From Aricia agestis (lineage: Eukaryota > Arthropoda > Insecta > Lepidoptera > Lycaenidae), in the NCBI RefSeq assembly GCF_905147365.1, contig NC_056409.1:21767001-21831000 (forward strand): a stretch of 64,000 nucleotides of DNA. The letters are read 5' to 3'. Below are positions 36,967 through 49,088 of the stretch, piece after piece (the stretch's first letter is position 1; every line of letters starts with the position of its first letter). Below the pieces are notes generated by a model, which worked only from the letters and a program-made list of their open reading frames with translations, had not been told where the DNA came from and ran no database searches. Both the position numbers and the translations under genes were made by a program.

Positions 36967-37025
36967 AAGCCCTAGAGGTTTCTTCGGTGAAGTGGGTTCG
37001 ATTCCCACATGTAACCAACTTGTTG
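36967..37025 (+). other. tRNA-like T-arm fragment, SINE or tRNA relic
   Basis: GTGGG TTCGATT CCCAC (36992-37008) forms a perfect T-arm containing a pol III B box (GGTTCGATTCC, 36995-37005). No full cloverleaf with acceptor and anticodon arms could be drawn, so it is a fragment of a tRNA-derived SINE or a decayed tRNA. Confidence 0.45.
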
Positions 37026-37138
37026 CCATCTTCCAGCAGTAATCAGTATGTTTACACAAATCATAGCGTCTATTACATACTCGTACATACAAATCGAGCT
37101 CGATTATCACAAGTTCGAGGTGTCATCACATACTCGTA

Positions 37139-37401
37139 AGAGTCAATTTATACTAGCGCAGAGTCGAAGCGCATCGAAGCTAATTATTAAAACTGAATAT
37201 AACAAATTCAACCGTAACTCCAAAGCGTTAACGCACTTTATTACTTCTGAGAATTTTAAAAGGCGCGAGCATCCGTGCGAATTCGCGTCGATGCGCCCGA
37301 CCAACGCTGATTGGCCTCGCAGAAGTTATGTATTTAAATTGTCTGTGTTCTGTTTTTGGGAATTCGCTTCGCTTCAACTCTGCGCTAGTATAAATTGACT
37401 C
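37139..37401. mobile_element. 263-bp MITE, AGAGTCAATTTATACTAGCG ends
   Basis: AGAGTCAATTTATACTAGCG and CAGAGT at 37139-37164 are inverted at 37376-37401 (ACTCTG, CGCTAGTATAAATTGACTCT). The arms extend further inward imperfectly (GAAGCGCATCGAAGC against GCTTCGCTTC). The core is non-coding, though one open frame of 116 codons crosses it. Confidence 0.87.
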
Positions 37402-37604
37402 TAAGTCGTAGAGCTCGTAATACAGCGGTGAATCAACATTTTCTACGTAAACAAAGAAATACTCTTCTAAAGATGCGCTCCAGCATTGACCGCTATATTA
37501 TATTATTATAACCGCTATAAATAAATAAAAATTGTATTATTTCTGATTAAATATGAATCAAATATTTTCAGAACGTCGGTACTACTGGTGCCTCGTGCCA
37601 AATA

Positions 37605-37764
37605 AGGGTCCCCGCAGATATACAATTTTAAGTTGGCCGACTATCGTACAAACCACAGAAATAGATCAAGATAGAAGCGCCATGTCGCTCCAATTTATAT
37701 GAACACGAGCGTGTCACTTTTTTCATAGTCGGCCAACTTAAAATTGTATATCTACGGGGACCCT
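37605..37764. mobile_element. 160-bp MITE, AGGGTCCCCGCAGATATACA ends
   Basis: The left arm (37605-37643) reads AGGGTCCCCGCAGATATACA and then ATTTTAAGTTGGCCGACTA. The right arm is its reverse complement with one mismatch and ends TCTACGGGGACCCT at 37764. It is the third foldback within 1.1 kb. Confidence 0.9.
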
Positions 37765-39974
37765 AAACAGACAATGCTACCTAAGAAAGCTTTACGTTAA
37801 AAAACTGAGTTAAATGTTTTCAGACATATTCTGCTACTTCTTGACTTACGACCCTCTTTTCACTTCTCTTTATATTTTGAATAAGCCACATATTTGATAT
37901 TATTAAGTATATTATACAATACATAAGTACTAGGAGTAAGCCCGTACCAGGGGCTCAGAGAGCATGCGACCTCCCCTCTACCAGGCTAGCAGGGCGACAC
38001 GGGCGCGGGGCGCAGGATTTAAGACGGGCCGCGGGCGACATGTTTATTGGTTAATTAAAGTTTTACCGAAACAGGTGGCCCCCGTACCGTCCGCAAAAAA
38101 CTGATGAGTAAATAGGAAGTAAATAAAATTTCTAAAAAAGCTAAGTTTAAAGTGCTAAATTAATGAATGCAATCTAACACGTCATTGCAAAATAAATGCA
38201 ATGTTTTTTGTACCAGGTGTTTATATTTTCAATAGCTCTGCTTTATTTTTCATTTAATGGTTAATTGTTTAACTTTATCCTATCAAAAGCGAACCTAGTG
38301 ATAAGACAAAATCCTATCCAAGAAACTCAAATGTTGGTAAAAGTATATTTTTAAAGACATTGCTAAATATAAAAGTCAATTTTAGCAAAATGTAACTTTT
38401 TTGTCAACTGTACAAGGAAATGTACGCAGCCGGTAAAACAATAATCTAATCAAAATTAACTTTATAAACACCATTCCAGGACCCAGGTATATACAGTCTA
38501 TTGTTATCAAGCAAACAAGTTGGTTCTATTACAAAAGTAACAATATACTGATAAATTGATTTGATATCAACATGTTCTCACATTTCGAAATCATGATTGG
38601 TTCTTAAAGTAATTCTTTGCAGTACCTGCCTTAGATATAAGTTTCTGACTCATATAATGAGGGTTAATAGCTTTTTCCTTGTCCGATACGCGAGAAAAGT
38701 AGTTGGACAGACGAGCACAAAACATTAAATAACTAACGAGTAAACAAAGCGTGAACCTTACAATTTTTTGTGAGACCATGGAATGCAAATCTCGCGAAAT
38801 TGGGCTCAAGTGTGATCTCGCGTGTTTATGAATATCAATCTCCCGATACCTCGCCATTTTTCGACCGAGATCTCTCTTGCTAAAACAAGGCCGAGATTCC
38901 CTATAGTACCTAGTAGTACCTAGTGGGTAAGTATGTTATTAAAACTACATTTAAAATTGCAACAGCAAAACTCGTTATTGGAACAGCCATAATTTTACGA
39001 CGCCTCAATCTGCGTATCGTATGCATGTTACATATCGTCCAGTACACGACAATAAAACGAGCCTCGCAATTGTTAATTTGTAATCAATTGCCTCAAGAAA
39101 TTGTTATTAGGGCGTGTAAATCATTTTAATACAGGCCGTAGTGTAGATCATAAATACAATGATACTGCAGGCCGCGGTCCCGCTGCGCGCCGCGCGCTAC
39201 ATGCGCCTACCAGGCTCGCAGCGCGCGGCTTTTATATCGGTGATAGCGTAATAAATCGTATTTTAAACCTCCCCGCCGCCCTGCTCTCCTAGTACGTCCA
39301 CTGCAACTATTTCATGTTTAATGGACCGAGTAGTTGCTTTGATGGCTGGCGCTGGACTCTGTCCGCTTTAACGATTTTTCGCTAGAAAATTTCCGTTTTC
39401 GTTGAAATTATTGTTATTGTTCTGCGGCGTGCGTTACTCCGGTATCAACATCCGGTCGTGTTTCTTTTTGGGCTTACGCTGGAGCCGGACATATTGTTAT
39501 TTCTTCGTCTGCATTTAAAGGAACAGTAACCGAAGACTTCGGACTACTCCTAGCTTATAAAAGTTCTTGCTTGCAAGCTGTTTCTATTTATTGAAAATAC
39601 GAGTAGGTTGAAAAGTTTATTTTATTTTAATTTGTTAAAATACTCAAAAGAATTTGTTAAAACCAAGATATTAAGCGGTAATAAGTATTCAGAACATGGT
39701 AATCAAGCAGATTAACCATACCCGTAAATTAGCCTAACCTAGTATATTAGTAGTACATATATACGATTACCGATACGCCGACGTACTATCGACCTTATCA
39801 CAATGCAGTAAGGGCTATACGCCGGCATATAGATGCTACGAGCCGCGGCGTAAATCGCGGGATCCATCAGCCGGTGAAAAACGTCCGCGCGCCGACCAAC
39901 GACCGTGTCGATAGTTACCGCCACCGTACCGACACCAAAACAGGCAAACCGCGAAAATATTAAAGTAATAAAAA
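37765..39974. promoter_or_regulatory. Gene-free, partly repeat-poor CpG-rich DNA
   Basis: CpG-rich patches at 37945-38095, 39160-39500 and 39740-39960 stand in AT-rich DNA without recognised transposons. They resemble the blocks inside hth, so they may be downstream hth enhancers. Open frames lack any domain. Compositional inference only. Confidence 0.25.
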
Positions 39975-40786
39975 TTGCGAGTGGAAGTCGCCCATGAGGG
40001 GTTCCGTACCGTTATAGCGCGAAAGTAAGAAAAAAAATGTGTTTTTGTATGGGAGCCCCCTTAAATATTTATTTTATTTTAATTTTGTTATTAACAATGT
40101 AATTAAGAATGTTGTGAAAATTTCAAGTGCCTAGCTGTTGCCATTACTGATTACGAACAAAAAAAGGCCAAAAATTACGTTTATTGTATGGAATTAAAAT
40201 AAAATTAATATTTGAGGGCCCTTAAATATTTATTTTATTTTAGTTTTAGTACATCTTGTTGTTATAGCGGTAACATAAATACACAATCTGTGAAATTTTC
40301 ATAAGTGTAACTACTTGTACTATTATCTATTCTGTGGTGTAACTAAAGCGTTTTTTTGATATACAACTGGAGACAGACAGACGTGGGAGAGCCATGTTTC
40401 GGCACGAATGGGCCGGCTTGACCGGAGAAATACCACGGGCTCATAGAAAACCGGCGTGAAACAGCGCTTGCGCTGTGTTTCGCCGAGTGAGTGAGTTTAC
40501 CGAAGGCCCAATCCCCTACCCTTTTCCCTTCCCTACCCTCCCCTATTCCCTTCCCTACCCTCCTCTATTACCCTATTCCCTCCTAAAAGGCTGGCAACGC
40601 ACCTGCAGCTCTTCTGATGCTACGAGTGTCCATGGGCGACGGAAGTTGCTTTCCATCAGGTGACCCGTTTGCTCTTTCGACCCTTATTTCATTTAAAAAA
40701 AAAGACAGACGGACAGACGATGGACAGACATCGAATTCTTATAGTAATAAGGTCCTGTTTGTACCCTTTGGGTACGGAACCCTAAA
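39975..40786 (+). mobile_element. Family B repeat, split by a SINE-like insertion
   Basis: It begins GCGAGTGGAAGTCGCCCATG and GGTTCCGTACC. It passes through TTTTTGTATGGGAGCC blocks and AATTTCAAGTGCCTAGCTG. After the insertion at 40381-40703 it resumes with GACAGACGGACAGAC and ends GGGTACGGAACCCTAA. Other copies are at 44736 (minus), 51711 (plus) and 55213 (composite). It is non-coding. The class is not known to me with certainty. Confidence 0.85.
40381..40703 (+). mobile_element. SINE-like family A, full-length copy
   Basis: About 323 bp from ACGTGGGAGAGCCATGTTTC through GGCTTGACCGGAGAAATACC, GCGTGAAACAGCGCTTGCGC, a CCCTTCCC tract and the common 3' part to an A-run. It is inserted in family B. 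GACAGAC lies on both sides (near 40371-40380 and from 40704), a likely target duplication. The GGCTCGACCGG-like segment could be a weak B box, so pol III origin is possible but unproven. Confidence 0.88.
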
Positions 40787-43700
40787 AACTTCTCATAGTT
40801 TGGATGGGTCAACAACCTCGCATCAGAAGGATACGTGATTTGATCGAATATTTGTAAAACGGAAAGTAGACAAGTAAAGTAGAATATATTTTGTAAAAAA
40901 TCTAAAAGACAAACGTAAAGTTTGCTGTGGCCATTTGCTGTGGCCTTTGTGTAATAGAATAACAAAGCAAACCAATGTTTATAGAAAAAATAGAACACTT
41001 ATATCTACTAACAAGCGATCACAATTCACCGTTGAAATCTGTCGGTAAACTCGCAACTGCGACAAACTGTGAGACTATATTTCTGTTTTAATTCTAAACT
41101 TTTCCGGATCTTCAAATAAATATCTATTTCTGGAGCCGTCAGAAGTTGTAACACGAAACAGCCTTCATCGTTTGTTAAAACTTAAAATGAAACAAAACTG
41201 GATGTGTCTATTTATATTCGGTGCAGACGTATCTTATGTTTATTATTTTTTGCAGTATCTATCTCGACTGCCTTGTAGTAGCTACATGAATGCTAACAAA
41301 AAGATGCCCTTAGAGTAATTCAAAAATTTTAAATTACTTAAAACTGTAATTCAATGAAGAGTTTTCATAAAATGTGTGAGTATATTTTATAATCTTCATT
41401 AAATTAAAGTTGAGTATTAATTAAGGAGTAATGCCGAAAGACACTTAACAAGCTAACCAAATCAATTAAAAATTAAAATACAAATCTTTGACGTATTTTA
41501 AAATAATAAAAATATATTATTTTTAGAGAATTGTTTGCTGGCTGTACAATAACAAATATCTGCGTTTTCTGTGCGGGCTGAAAAATTCGCCGCTTGACCA
41601 CGAAGTTTCGTTCACCGCACGCAGTCTGTCTTCTAAACCTAGCACAAATTTTATCTCAAATGCTTCTTTTATTAGAAAACAACGTAAAATAAATAATGTT
41701 ACAGATTAGAAATAAATTATGTGTACTTTGTTTAATAACATTTTATAACACTGATACTTTATTTATTTTTTTAATAACAAGATATCATGTGAACCCTAGT
41801 ATTAAACAAGAATTTTCCCAAGATGTGTACGGTGACCACATCGAAGTGAGTAATGGTACATCCAATGATACAAGAGAGACAAATGACGTATCGAGTTACA
41901 TCACCTACAATTTGTTACAAACGTGAGACATGGGCATAGGAAGAGCAATCAAATTAATTCTAGAAACGATGTGTACAAGATTACGAATTGTCCAAAATAT
42001 TGATTCATCCATACGCTTCTCAATCACTAATTGGGGATATCACTTTCGAATATAGATCTTATGTCTATGACTTTAAGGTTTATACGATGTAAACTAACTT
42101 TACAAAAACCGTACATCCGTGACCGAGCATTCGCGTAATGGCTAGTCGGTTTGACAATAACAGTAGTCGGGCGGGGGAGGGGGGGAGGGCCTGATTGGAT
42201 TATTGAAAGATCGACGTCTGATTTATGTTGGTACACGCAATTTATATTGCCCCGCGATAAAAACTAATCTCATTGCCAAAATACATCGCAACAAATGAGG
42301 ACACAACAAAAATAGAAAAAGAGCTTACGTATTATTAGAACGAAAATGGTTTTCGTTTGACGAAGATTACAGACCTGCTAGGATCTAGATTTTGGACATA
42401 ATTCATCTAATTGGAATGGCGATGTGGATGTGAGCACAGTCACAATAATATGTCAGTCACTAAAACACTGTTAAATGGTGTTTAGATGACAGTGACAGGT
42501 GGACTATAGTGTCTCCACAAGTTTAACATTTTTGTCTTTCAAGTATCACTATATAAGGCCCCGTTAAACCTGGAACTAAGGCCTACCTTAGTTCCAGTTT
42601 GTCAACACGTGACACGTCAAGAGCCGCCCTTGTAGAGCAAAAATTAAAATGATTCAAACGGACAAGTGACATAGGTCAGAATTTTACATATTTATTTATT
42701 TATTTATTTATTTATAACACTTCTTACACATTGTACAATGGCGGACTTAATGCCATATGGCATTTTCTACCAGTCAACTATTGAGTGGTAACAGAGACAA
42801 AACTAACATCACAGGTGCTTTCTGTGTAGAAAAAAATGAAAACATTCAGATAAAACATGATAAAATATACTTTATACACTTATATTATAATAAATACGTT
42901 TGCTAGTTATTTATAATAATATAGTAATAGGAAATGTTTTTGTAGATACAACTATCCATTTCAGTTAGGCATTCTAATTTCAATCAGACTCCTGCACCCA
43001 CCGTGTCTCAGACATCAGAGCAATGCTTGATTTAGCTCGCTACATGCAATTTTGGGATTATGCTAACGTTGACGTTCGAAATTCGAAAACGACGCAATTG
43101 CAACGCTTAGGCAATTGTCGGCCGTATGCGACGAGAGACGATAGTCGCATATGACGAGAGTGCGATAGTCGCGTACGACGAGATAGTCGTATGCGACGAG
43201 AGCGGCTGACAGACGGAGCGGGCTTAAGTACATTTCCTTCATTTCGGAATTCCCGCTCGCAATCATTGTAGCAATTTTCCGGAGCATCCGTCGTGAGAGG
43301 CCGCGGGGGCGGTAGGCCGGGAGCTGGCTGGGGATTAGCTTTAGGAATCTAGAATATTAGTTTTAAGACTTTTACGCTGGATGTATCCATTATTAGTATA
43401 CATAGTATGTATAAGGGATGAAAGTAGGACAGTGCATTCCTGAAAATAAACAATACTGTTATACACGAATGTTACATGGGCCATGACAACAACACACCAA
43501 TGTTTTGTCTCACATACAATAGCAAGCAAGTTAGAGTTTTTTGTATGTAATACTTCCCATACATAGACACATCCGACAGTTAAACGTTAACATTTTTTGC
43601 TTGAGCTACTCCACCGTAATGTTTGGGTGGAGTTGCAAAAATTGTGTCTAAAACCTAAAAGTATCCAAGCCTAGCTCCAACAACAGCCAGCGCCTGGCCT

Positions 43701-44735
43701 AGGGGGGTGTCAGGCGGTGGGGGCGGTCGGGCGGGCGAGGGGGGTGGTGGGGGCCGTGACGTCGCTTGAGCGTGTGAAAATTACATTCCGGGAGCGCCTC
43801 GCATATCTATCACTTGCAAATTTAACTTTAGTTTCTGAACGCCACGCTATACTTAATATAAAGGTTGAGTTGGCAGAGGAGGTTTTATTGTGTTTCTTCG
43901 CTGACTGTATCTTTGTATATTTCTCGTCCAGGTGCTGTGGTAGCCATCGCACTTTAGTCTTTAATTCTATGGCATTATGTAATTCATATTATTATCTATT
44001 ATTATACTTCTTGTTCTAGGAAATAACAAAGGATTAAAAATATTTTTAGATATAATTAAAATCAACATCAAGTGTTATGTATATAATTTAATAAAGTTAA
44101 TATTATGTTACCGATACGACTACTTACTACATTTGTATCTACAGGGTACACTATCCACCTAAACTTAATGCTATGACATATAGTTCCTCTTTTCTCTACT
44201 ACATAGTACGCCTGACTTACTAAAATTTTCCTATACCGTTTTTACTAGTGGGTCACAGTAACGGGAAACGCCGTCGATTGTCACCGGTCGTAACAAATGA
44301 ACGCTATTAGAATTTACCGGTTTATAGATATGGTACTGTATTTTTTATTGTGAAACAAAATTAGAAACAAACTTATAATTAAGTACAGGCTATTAATAAA
44401 TAAATATAAGACACAAGAATATTTAAACTTAAAAAAATTGAAAACATTTACGTAATGCATAATTTAATGGATCCAAACTTACTGTTTAAATTTCTAAGCG
44501 AAAACGGGAAGTTTTCTCCTGTCATTTTGTTTAAAAAAATTCGAAAAAGAATGTATATTCCTATCCCAGTAGCAATAATACCGTATGTATAATAATAGAC
44601 TACCAAGCCAAGACTGGAGTGACATCACTGGGTTCCGTTCCGTTCCACGCTTCTTCAAATTCTTATTTTCATTTTTGATGAATGAATGAATATTCATTGC
44701 GGTAAAAACATTTGCAATGTACTTTTAATGTTTTT
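40787..44735. other. Gene-free intergenic DNA
   Basis: Mostly AT-rich. Seen are: a 12-bp hairpin with 4-nt loop (42570-42597, CTGGAACTAAGG / CCTTAGTTCCAG); a (TTTA)n run at 42689-42714 followed by CATTGTACAATGGCGGACTT, which looks like the tail of a dispersed repeat; a short tandem array at 43121-43202; and GC-rich patches at 42160-42190 and 43690-43760. Open frames carry no domain. Confidence 0.5.
43121..43202. repeat. Short tandem array of GCGACGAGA / ATAGTCGCAT units
   Basis: The motif family TATGCGACGAGA and GATAGTCGCATATGACGAGA recurs three times with a period of roughly 25-30 bases and small changes. Simple local duplication. Confidence 0.7.
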
Positions 44736-45152
44736 TTAGGGTTCCCAAAGGGTAAAAACGGGACCCTATTACTAAGACTTCGTTGTCTGTCCGTCTGTCC
44801 GGCTGTATGTCTCCAAGCTGTAACTCAAGAACGGTAATAGCTAGAGAGTTGAAATTTTCCCAGATTGTGTATATCTGTTGCCGCTATGACAACAAATACT
44901 AAAAACAATTAAAATTAATATTTAAAGGGGGCTCCCATACAATAAACGTGATTTTTTCGGCATTTTTGAACAACAATAATGGCACTTGTCACAAAATCCT
45001 CAATTGTATGTGTACTTTAATAATCAGTAATAATATTGAAATAAAATAAAAATTTAAGGGGGGCTCGCATACAAAAACCACAATTTTTGGCCTCTTTTGT
45101 CTCTATAATGATACGAAACCCTTCGTGCGCGAGTTCGACAATTACTTGGCCG
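44736..45152 (-). mobile_element. Family B repeat, antisense copy
   Basis: Read on the plus strand it opens TTAGGGTTCCCAAAGGGTAA, then GTCTGTCCGTCTGTCC, TATCTGTTGCCGCTATGACA and GGGGGCTCCCATAC (twice), and closes at CCCTTCGTGCGCGAGTTCGA and ACTTGGCCG. These are the reverse complement of the blocks in the plus copies. Confidence 0.85.
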
Positions 45153-45156
45153 ATTA

Positions 45157-45262
45157 TTTTAAATAAAATTAGGGGGCAAACGAGCAAACGGGTCACATGA
45201 TGGAAAGTAACTACCATCGATTCGCCCATGGACACTTGCAACATCAGACAGTTGCAGGTGCG
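45157..45262 (-). mobile_element. SINE-like family A, 5'-truncated antisense copy
   Basis: The sequence AGGGGGCAAACGAGCAAACG, GGTCACATGATGGAAAG, CGCCCATGGACACTTGC and GTTGCAGGTGCGT is the reversed 3' part of family A. It abuts the end of the family B copy. Confidence 0.8.
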
Positions 45263-45807
45263 TGCGGAATACACTGTCTTCTTGAAGGTTTGCAAGTCTT
45301 ATTGGTCCGGAAATATTGCTGGCGACAGATTGTTCTAGCGTTTTAAGGTACGCGACAGAAAGTTTTAAGGAAAAACGCACCGTGGAAGACTGCCATACTC
45401 ATCAAGGTAATACCTACCATCCTCGGTATATTTTTCGCGTAGAATGATGGGCAAAAGTTGCAAGAGGTATGATTCCGAACAATCCCTCACCGTGCACGAG
45501 CACTCACCGTGATACAACCGATGCCTAGAGGATGCAGAGAGAAACCACATAAACTGACTGAGGCTAGGCGACGTATCCACGCTCGTTCCCGCTCTCCGCT
45601 GACTAAGTAGGTTTCTTTTTGGTTTTTAAATAAATTTGTTAAATTGTTAATTCTTTTTATTTAACTCTTCTCCCACTACCTTCTAAATTTATTGTCCCCT
45701 GCTCCGGACCAGGTGACATCGTCGTGATCCCAAGTGGTGCAGCTTGTTTGCACACACAAGGGCAGTATTCAATTTGGTCGGGTTACGTCAAGATACGTGA
45801 CGATGAT
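45263..45807. other. Unidentified sequence, probably part of a repeat
   Basis: The blocks ATTGGTCCGGAAATATTGCT, GGCGACAGATTG, GCACCGTGGAAGACTGCCAT and GGGCAAAAGTTGCAAGAGGT have the look of dispersed lepidopteran retroelement DNA. No second copy lies in the window and no protein reading is convincing. Confidence 0.4.
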
Positions 45808-46128
45808 ACGTGGGAGAGCCATGCTTCGGCACGAATGGGCCGGCTCGACCGGAGAAATACCACGTTCTCACAGAAAACCGGCGTGAAACAGCGCTTGCGC
45901 TGTGTTTCACCGAGTGAGTGAGTTTACCGGAGGCCCAATTCCCTTCCCTATCCTCCCCTATTCCCTTCCCTTCCCATCCCTACCCTCCCCTATTACCCTA
46001 TTCCCTCTTAAAAGGCCGGCAACGCACCTGCAGCTCTTCTGATGCTGCGAGTGTCCATGGGCGACGGTAGTTGCTTTCCATCAGGTGACCCGTTTGCTCG
46101 TTTGCCCCCTTCTTTCATTAAAAAAAAA
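45808..46128 (+). mobile_element. SINE-like family A, full-length copy
   Basis: This is the cleanest copy: ACGTGGGAGAGCCATGCTTC, GGCACGAATGGGCCGGCTCG, ACCGGAGAAATACCACG, CAGCGCTTGCGCTG, the CCCTTCCC/CCCTATTCCC tract, GGCCGGCAACGCACCTGCAG, CATCAGGTGACCCGTTTGC and an A-run at 46120-46128. About 321 bp, like the 40381 copy. Confidence 0.9.
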
Positions 46129-48062
46129 GCCACAAATCAAACTGAGGTGTGGTGTGGTGACGTGACTTTTTATATATAAGGTGTAAAGAAATCGATGGCA
46201 GATATTTTATTTATAATCGATCTATTCTCTTAATTCGATCTTAGAAGACGTTTAGACACAAAAAGTAAATGGCGCTTATTCGATCCCAGTCATCTAAGCC
46301 TTGGGTGCAGGTTGTAGAATATATTCATACACATAAAATATGTAGAGTCACCGCATCAGGTTTCACCATTAACCTGTGTTTCGACGGCTTATACAATATA
46401 CATATTATATAGTAACAAAGTCGGTATACGAGAATACGAAGAAATAAAACAGAATTTGCGAAACAATCTTGTATTGTAGAATGTTGAGTGAATAGGCGTG
46501 ATTACGAACAGAAGAACTATTCAAGAGTTTTGTTAAATATTGGGCATATATTCTGATTGAATTTGGTTTACTTACGGCTGCACTCAGAGACTTTACTCAC
46601 AGATTAAACTTCAATTTATTGAAAAGTTTGACAGATACTGCATAGGGTTTGTGTTTGTGTCTCTCTGAGTGCTCAGTGCGGCAACAAGTCTTAAACTAAC
46701 CACAGCATAGCTATAATGCTACCATTCTACCAATTTTGAATGTCACCTATTAGCAGTGCAATAGTAAAATTGAATGCCAAGTTAATTTGCTAGAGTTCAA
46801 ATTTGGAACTTCTACTCTCTAGTGAGCGTTATATTTTTTAGGATGAGAAAAAATGTCAAACCCGAACCAGGTCACATGGCTTGATTAAAAAAATACAAAA
46901 GAAGAAAGAGGATGATTAGACAGTGGCGTGGCGTAGGAGAAGAAATTATATTCCCCCTCTCCAGGGCGAAATTATATCCCGTTTCATTTTCAGTTGATAG
47001 CACTTGCGGAGTACAGATCGTTTTTTTTTTTATAAATGCAATGGAGTGGAGGCAGGTAGCAGCGTAGGTATGAGCTAGAAGTTTGAGAAGTTTTGTGTAC
47101 GACGCAGACTCGCTTAATATAGCTTAGGCCCTAAGCCTATGTCTTAGGAACTGTAAACCTAAGCCTACAACTTTAGGACCTTAAATTCTCTTTATATTGG
47201 TACCCGTATAATTATGATTATATATTTTAATTTACCGTTTATTAGTTTTATATATGCTTTTGTAAAACATATTTTTTTTTTTGTACGAAGAAGTTTTCAG
47301 TTTTGGGTTAAACTTAACTTTTGGAGTGCTATCCGGTATCCCTCATAAAATATCATAATTAATTTACTACAATAACATTAATTACGTGTCGAACAGTCTT
47401 GACTCTTGACATATAATTTTATTTAAATATAAAAATTATAAACTAAGAAAATAAAATAATAGAAATAGAAACAATAATTATATTATTAACTACGTTATAA
47501 CTACAGAATAAGCTAATTACCATCCTTTCTCTCTCGAAAAATCTTTTAACAAGAAAAAGAATTAAACTTTTTTAGGTATTTATTTGTGACTTCAGCCCTC
47601 ATAGCTTTATAAGCGCCAGTGATGTTGTTAAAATGATACTGCTAGCGACATCTAGTATCTAATAGCTGACATACGTTTCTAAGGTGAGTTTCTTTATTTT
47701 GTATTAGGTAGGTATGTTTTCTGTTAAATTGAATAAATATTGTTATTTTTATGCACCTAAATTTAAATACTTCTAGTTGCACTATATTACTATATTATAA
47801 AGTTACAGCCAATGTTACAAGACGTGTTCTAATGTAACATTGGCTGTAAGTTGTCACTTTTAAATAAGTAATTCAAATATTTTCTATAAATTTATATAAA
47901 TTATGAGTCTCTATAAACTTTACAAAATATTATCATTGATTGAATCTTAGCTATGTAATATTGTGTTGATTGGCAATCAAAAATCATTTTGGCCTCGGGC
48001 AAAACGTTTTCAGTTTTGTTTGATTGAAAAGTGGTTATTAAGATACAATAAAAAAAAGAAAC
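46129..48062. other. AT-rich intergenic DNA with one perfect hairpin
   Basis: No gene was seen. Around 46560-46690 CTCAGAGA and TCTCTGAGTGCTCAG hint at a decayed foldback. A perfect 17-bp hairpin lies at 47803-47849. Otherwise AT-rich with long A/T runs. Confidence 0.5.
47803..47849. other. Perfect 17-bp hairpin, 13-nt loop
   Basis: TTACAGCCAATGTTACA (47803-47819) and TGTAACATTGGCTGTAA (47833-47849) are exact reverse complements. It may be a tiny foldback transposon or a small-RNA-like stem. No second copy was found here. Confidence 0.75.
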
Positions 48063-49088
48063 AATCTATACTAATATTATAATTGGGAAGAGTTTGTTTG
48101 TTTGTTTGAACGCGCTAATCTCAGGAACTACTGGTCCGATTTGAAAAATTATTTCAGTGTTAGATAGCCCATTTATCGAGGAAGGCTATAAGCTATATTT
48201 TATCTCGCTAATACTAATAGAAGCTAAGAAATAGAGAAAAGTGTGGAAAAAAACGGGGGGAAATTATTTGAAAGGGCCTATTTGAACGCGCTAATCTCAA
48301 GAACTACTGGTCCTATTTGAAAAATTATTTCAGTGTTAGATAGCCCATTTATCGAGGAAGGCTATATTTTATCACGCTAAGACTAATAGAAGCGAAGAAA
48401 TAGACGAAAATGTGGAAAAAAACGGAGGAAATTATTTAAAAGGGCATATCTCACGAACTACTGGAGAAATTTTTCGGTTATTTAGCACAGATAAGAAGTA
48501 GACCACGTGAAGGATCATAGGCTATTTTTTGTGGACTAATAATTTGTCTGTGAAATATCTAATTTACGTGGGCGAAGCTGCGCGGAACCTTACCTATATT
48601 TCGCGTGGTCACGACATCACGCATAAACGGCTGGACACATTTTGCTGAATTTGGTATAAAGATACTTTGAGTCCCGAAAAAGAACATAGGATACATTTTG
48701 TCTCGGAAAATGTACGGTTACTGCACAATATACTTTTATGATTTGCGCGTAAACTATTCAATCTATTTTGATGGAATTTGGTATGGAGATACTTTGAGTC
48801 TCGGGAAAGGACGAGGAATACTAATTTTGTCCCGGAAAATGTACGGTTCCCGCACAATAAACTTTATGAGTATCGCCTAAACTATTTAATCTATTTTGAT
48901 AAAATTTGGCGTGGAGATTGCAGATACTAATTTGAATCTGGGACAAGGAATGTTTTTTGTCCCGGAAAAATGTGCGGTTCTCAAACAATATACTTTTCTG
49001 ATTTGCGCGTAAACGACTCAATCGATGTACGGGAACAACTGCATATAAACTAAAGTCCACGCGGACGAAGTCGCGGGCAACAGCTAGT
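48063..49088 (+). mobile_element. Family C element, long copy with internal tandem repeats
   Basis: It begins ATCTATACTAATATTATAAT and ends ACGCGGACGAAGTCGCGGGC and AACAGCTAGT. A block with GAACGCGCTAATCTCA and TTATTTCAGTGTTAGATAGC occurs at about 48105 and again at 48281 (176-bp period). A second array of three units of 125-130 bp at about 48655-49020 carries GATACTTTGAGTC, CCCGGAAAATGTACGGTT and GATTTGCGCGTAAAC. It is longer than the 27553 copy because of these expansions. Confidence 0.82.

Noticed and set aside
37048..37398. 116-codon open frame on the plus strand
   Set aside because: It runs through a MITE (37139-37401) including both inverted ends, so it is not a gene.
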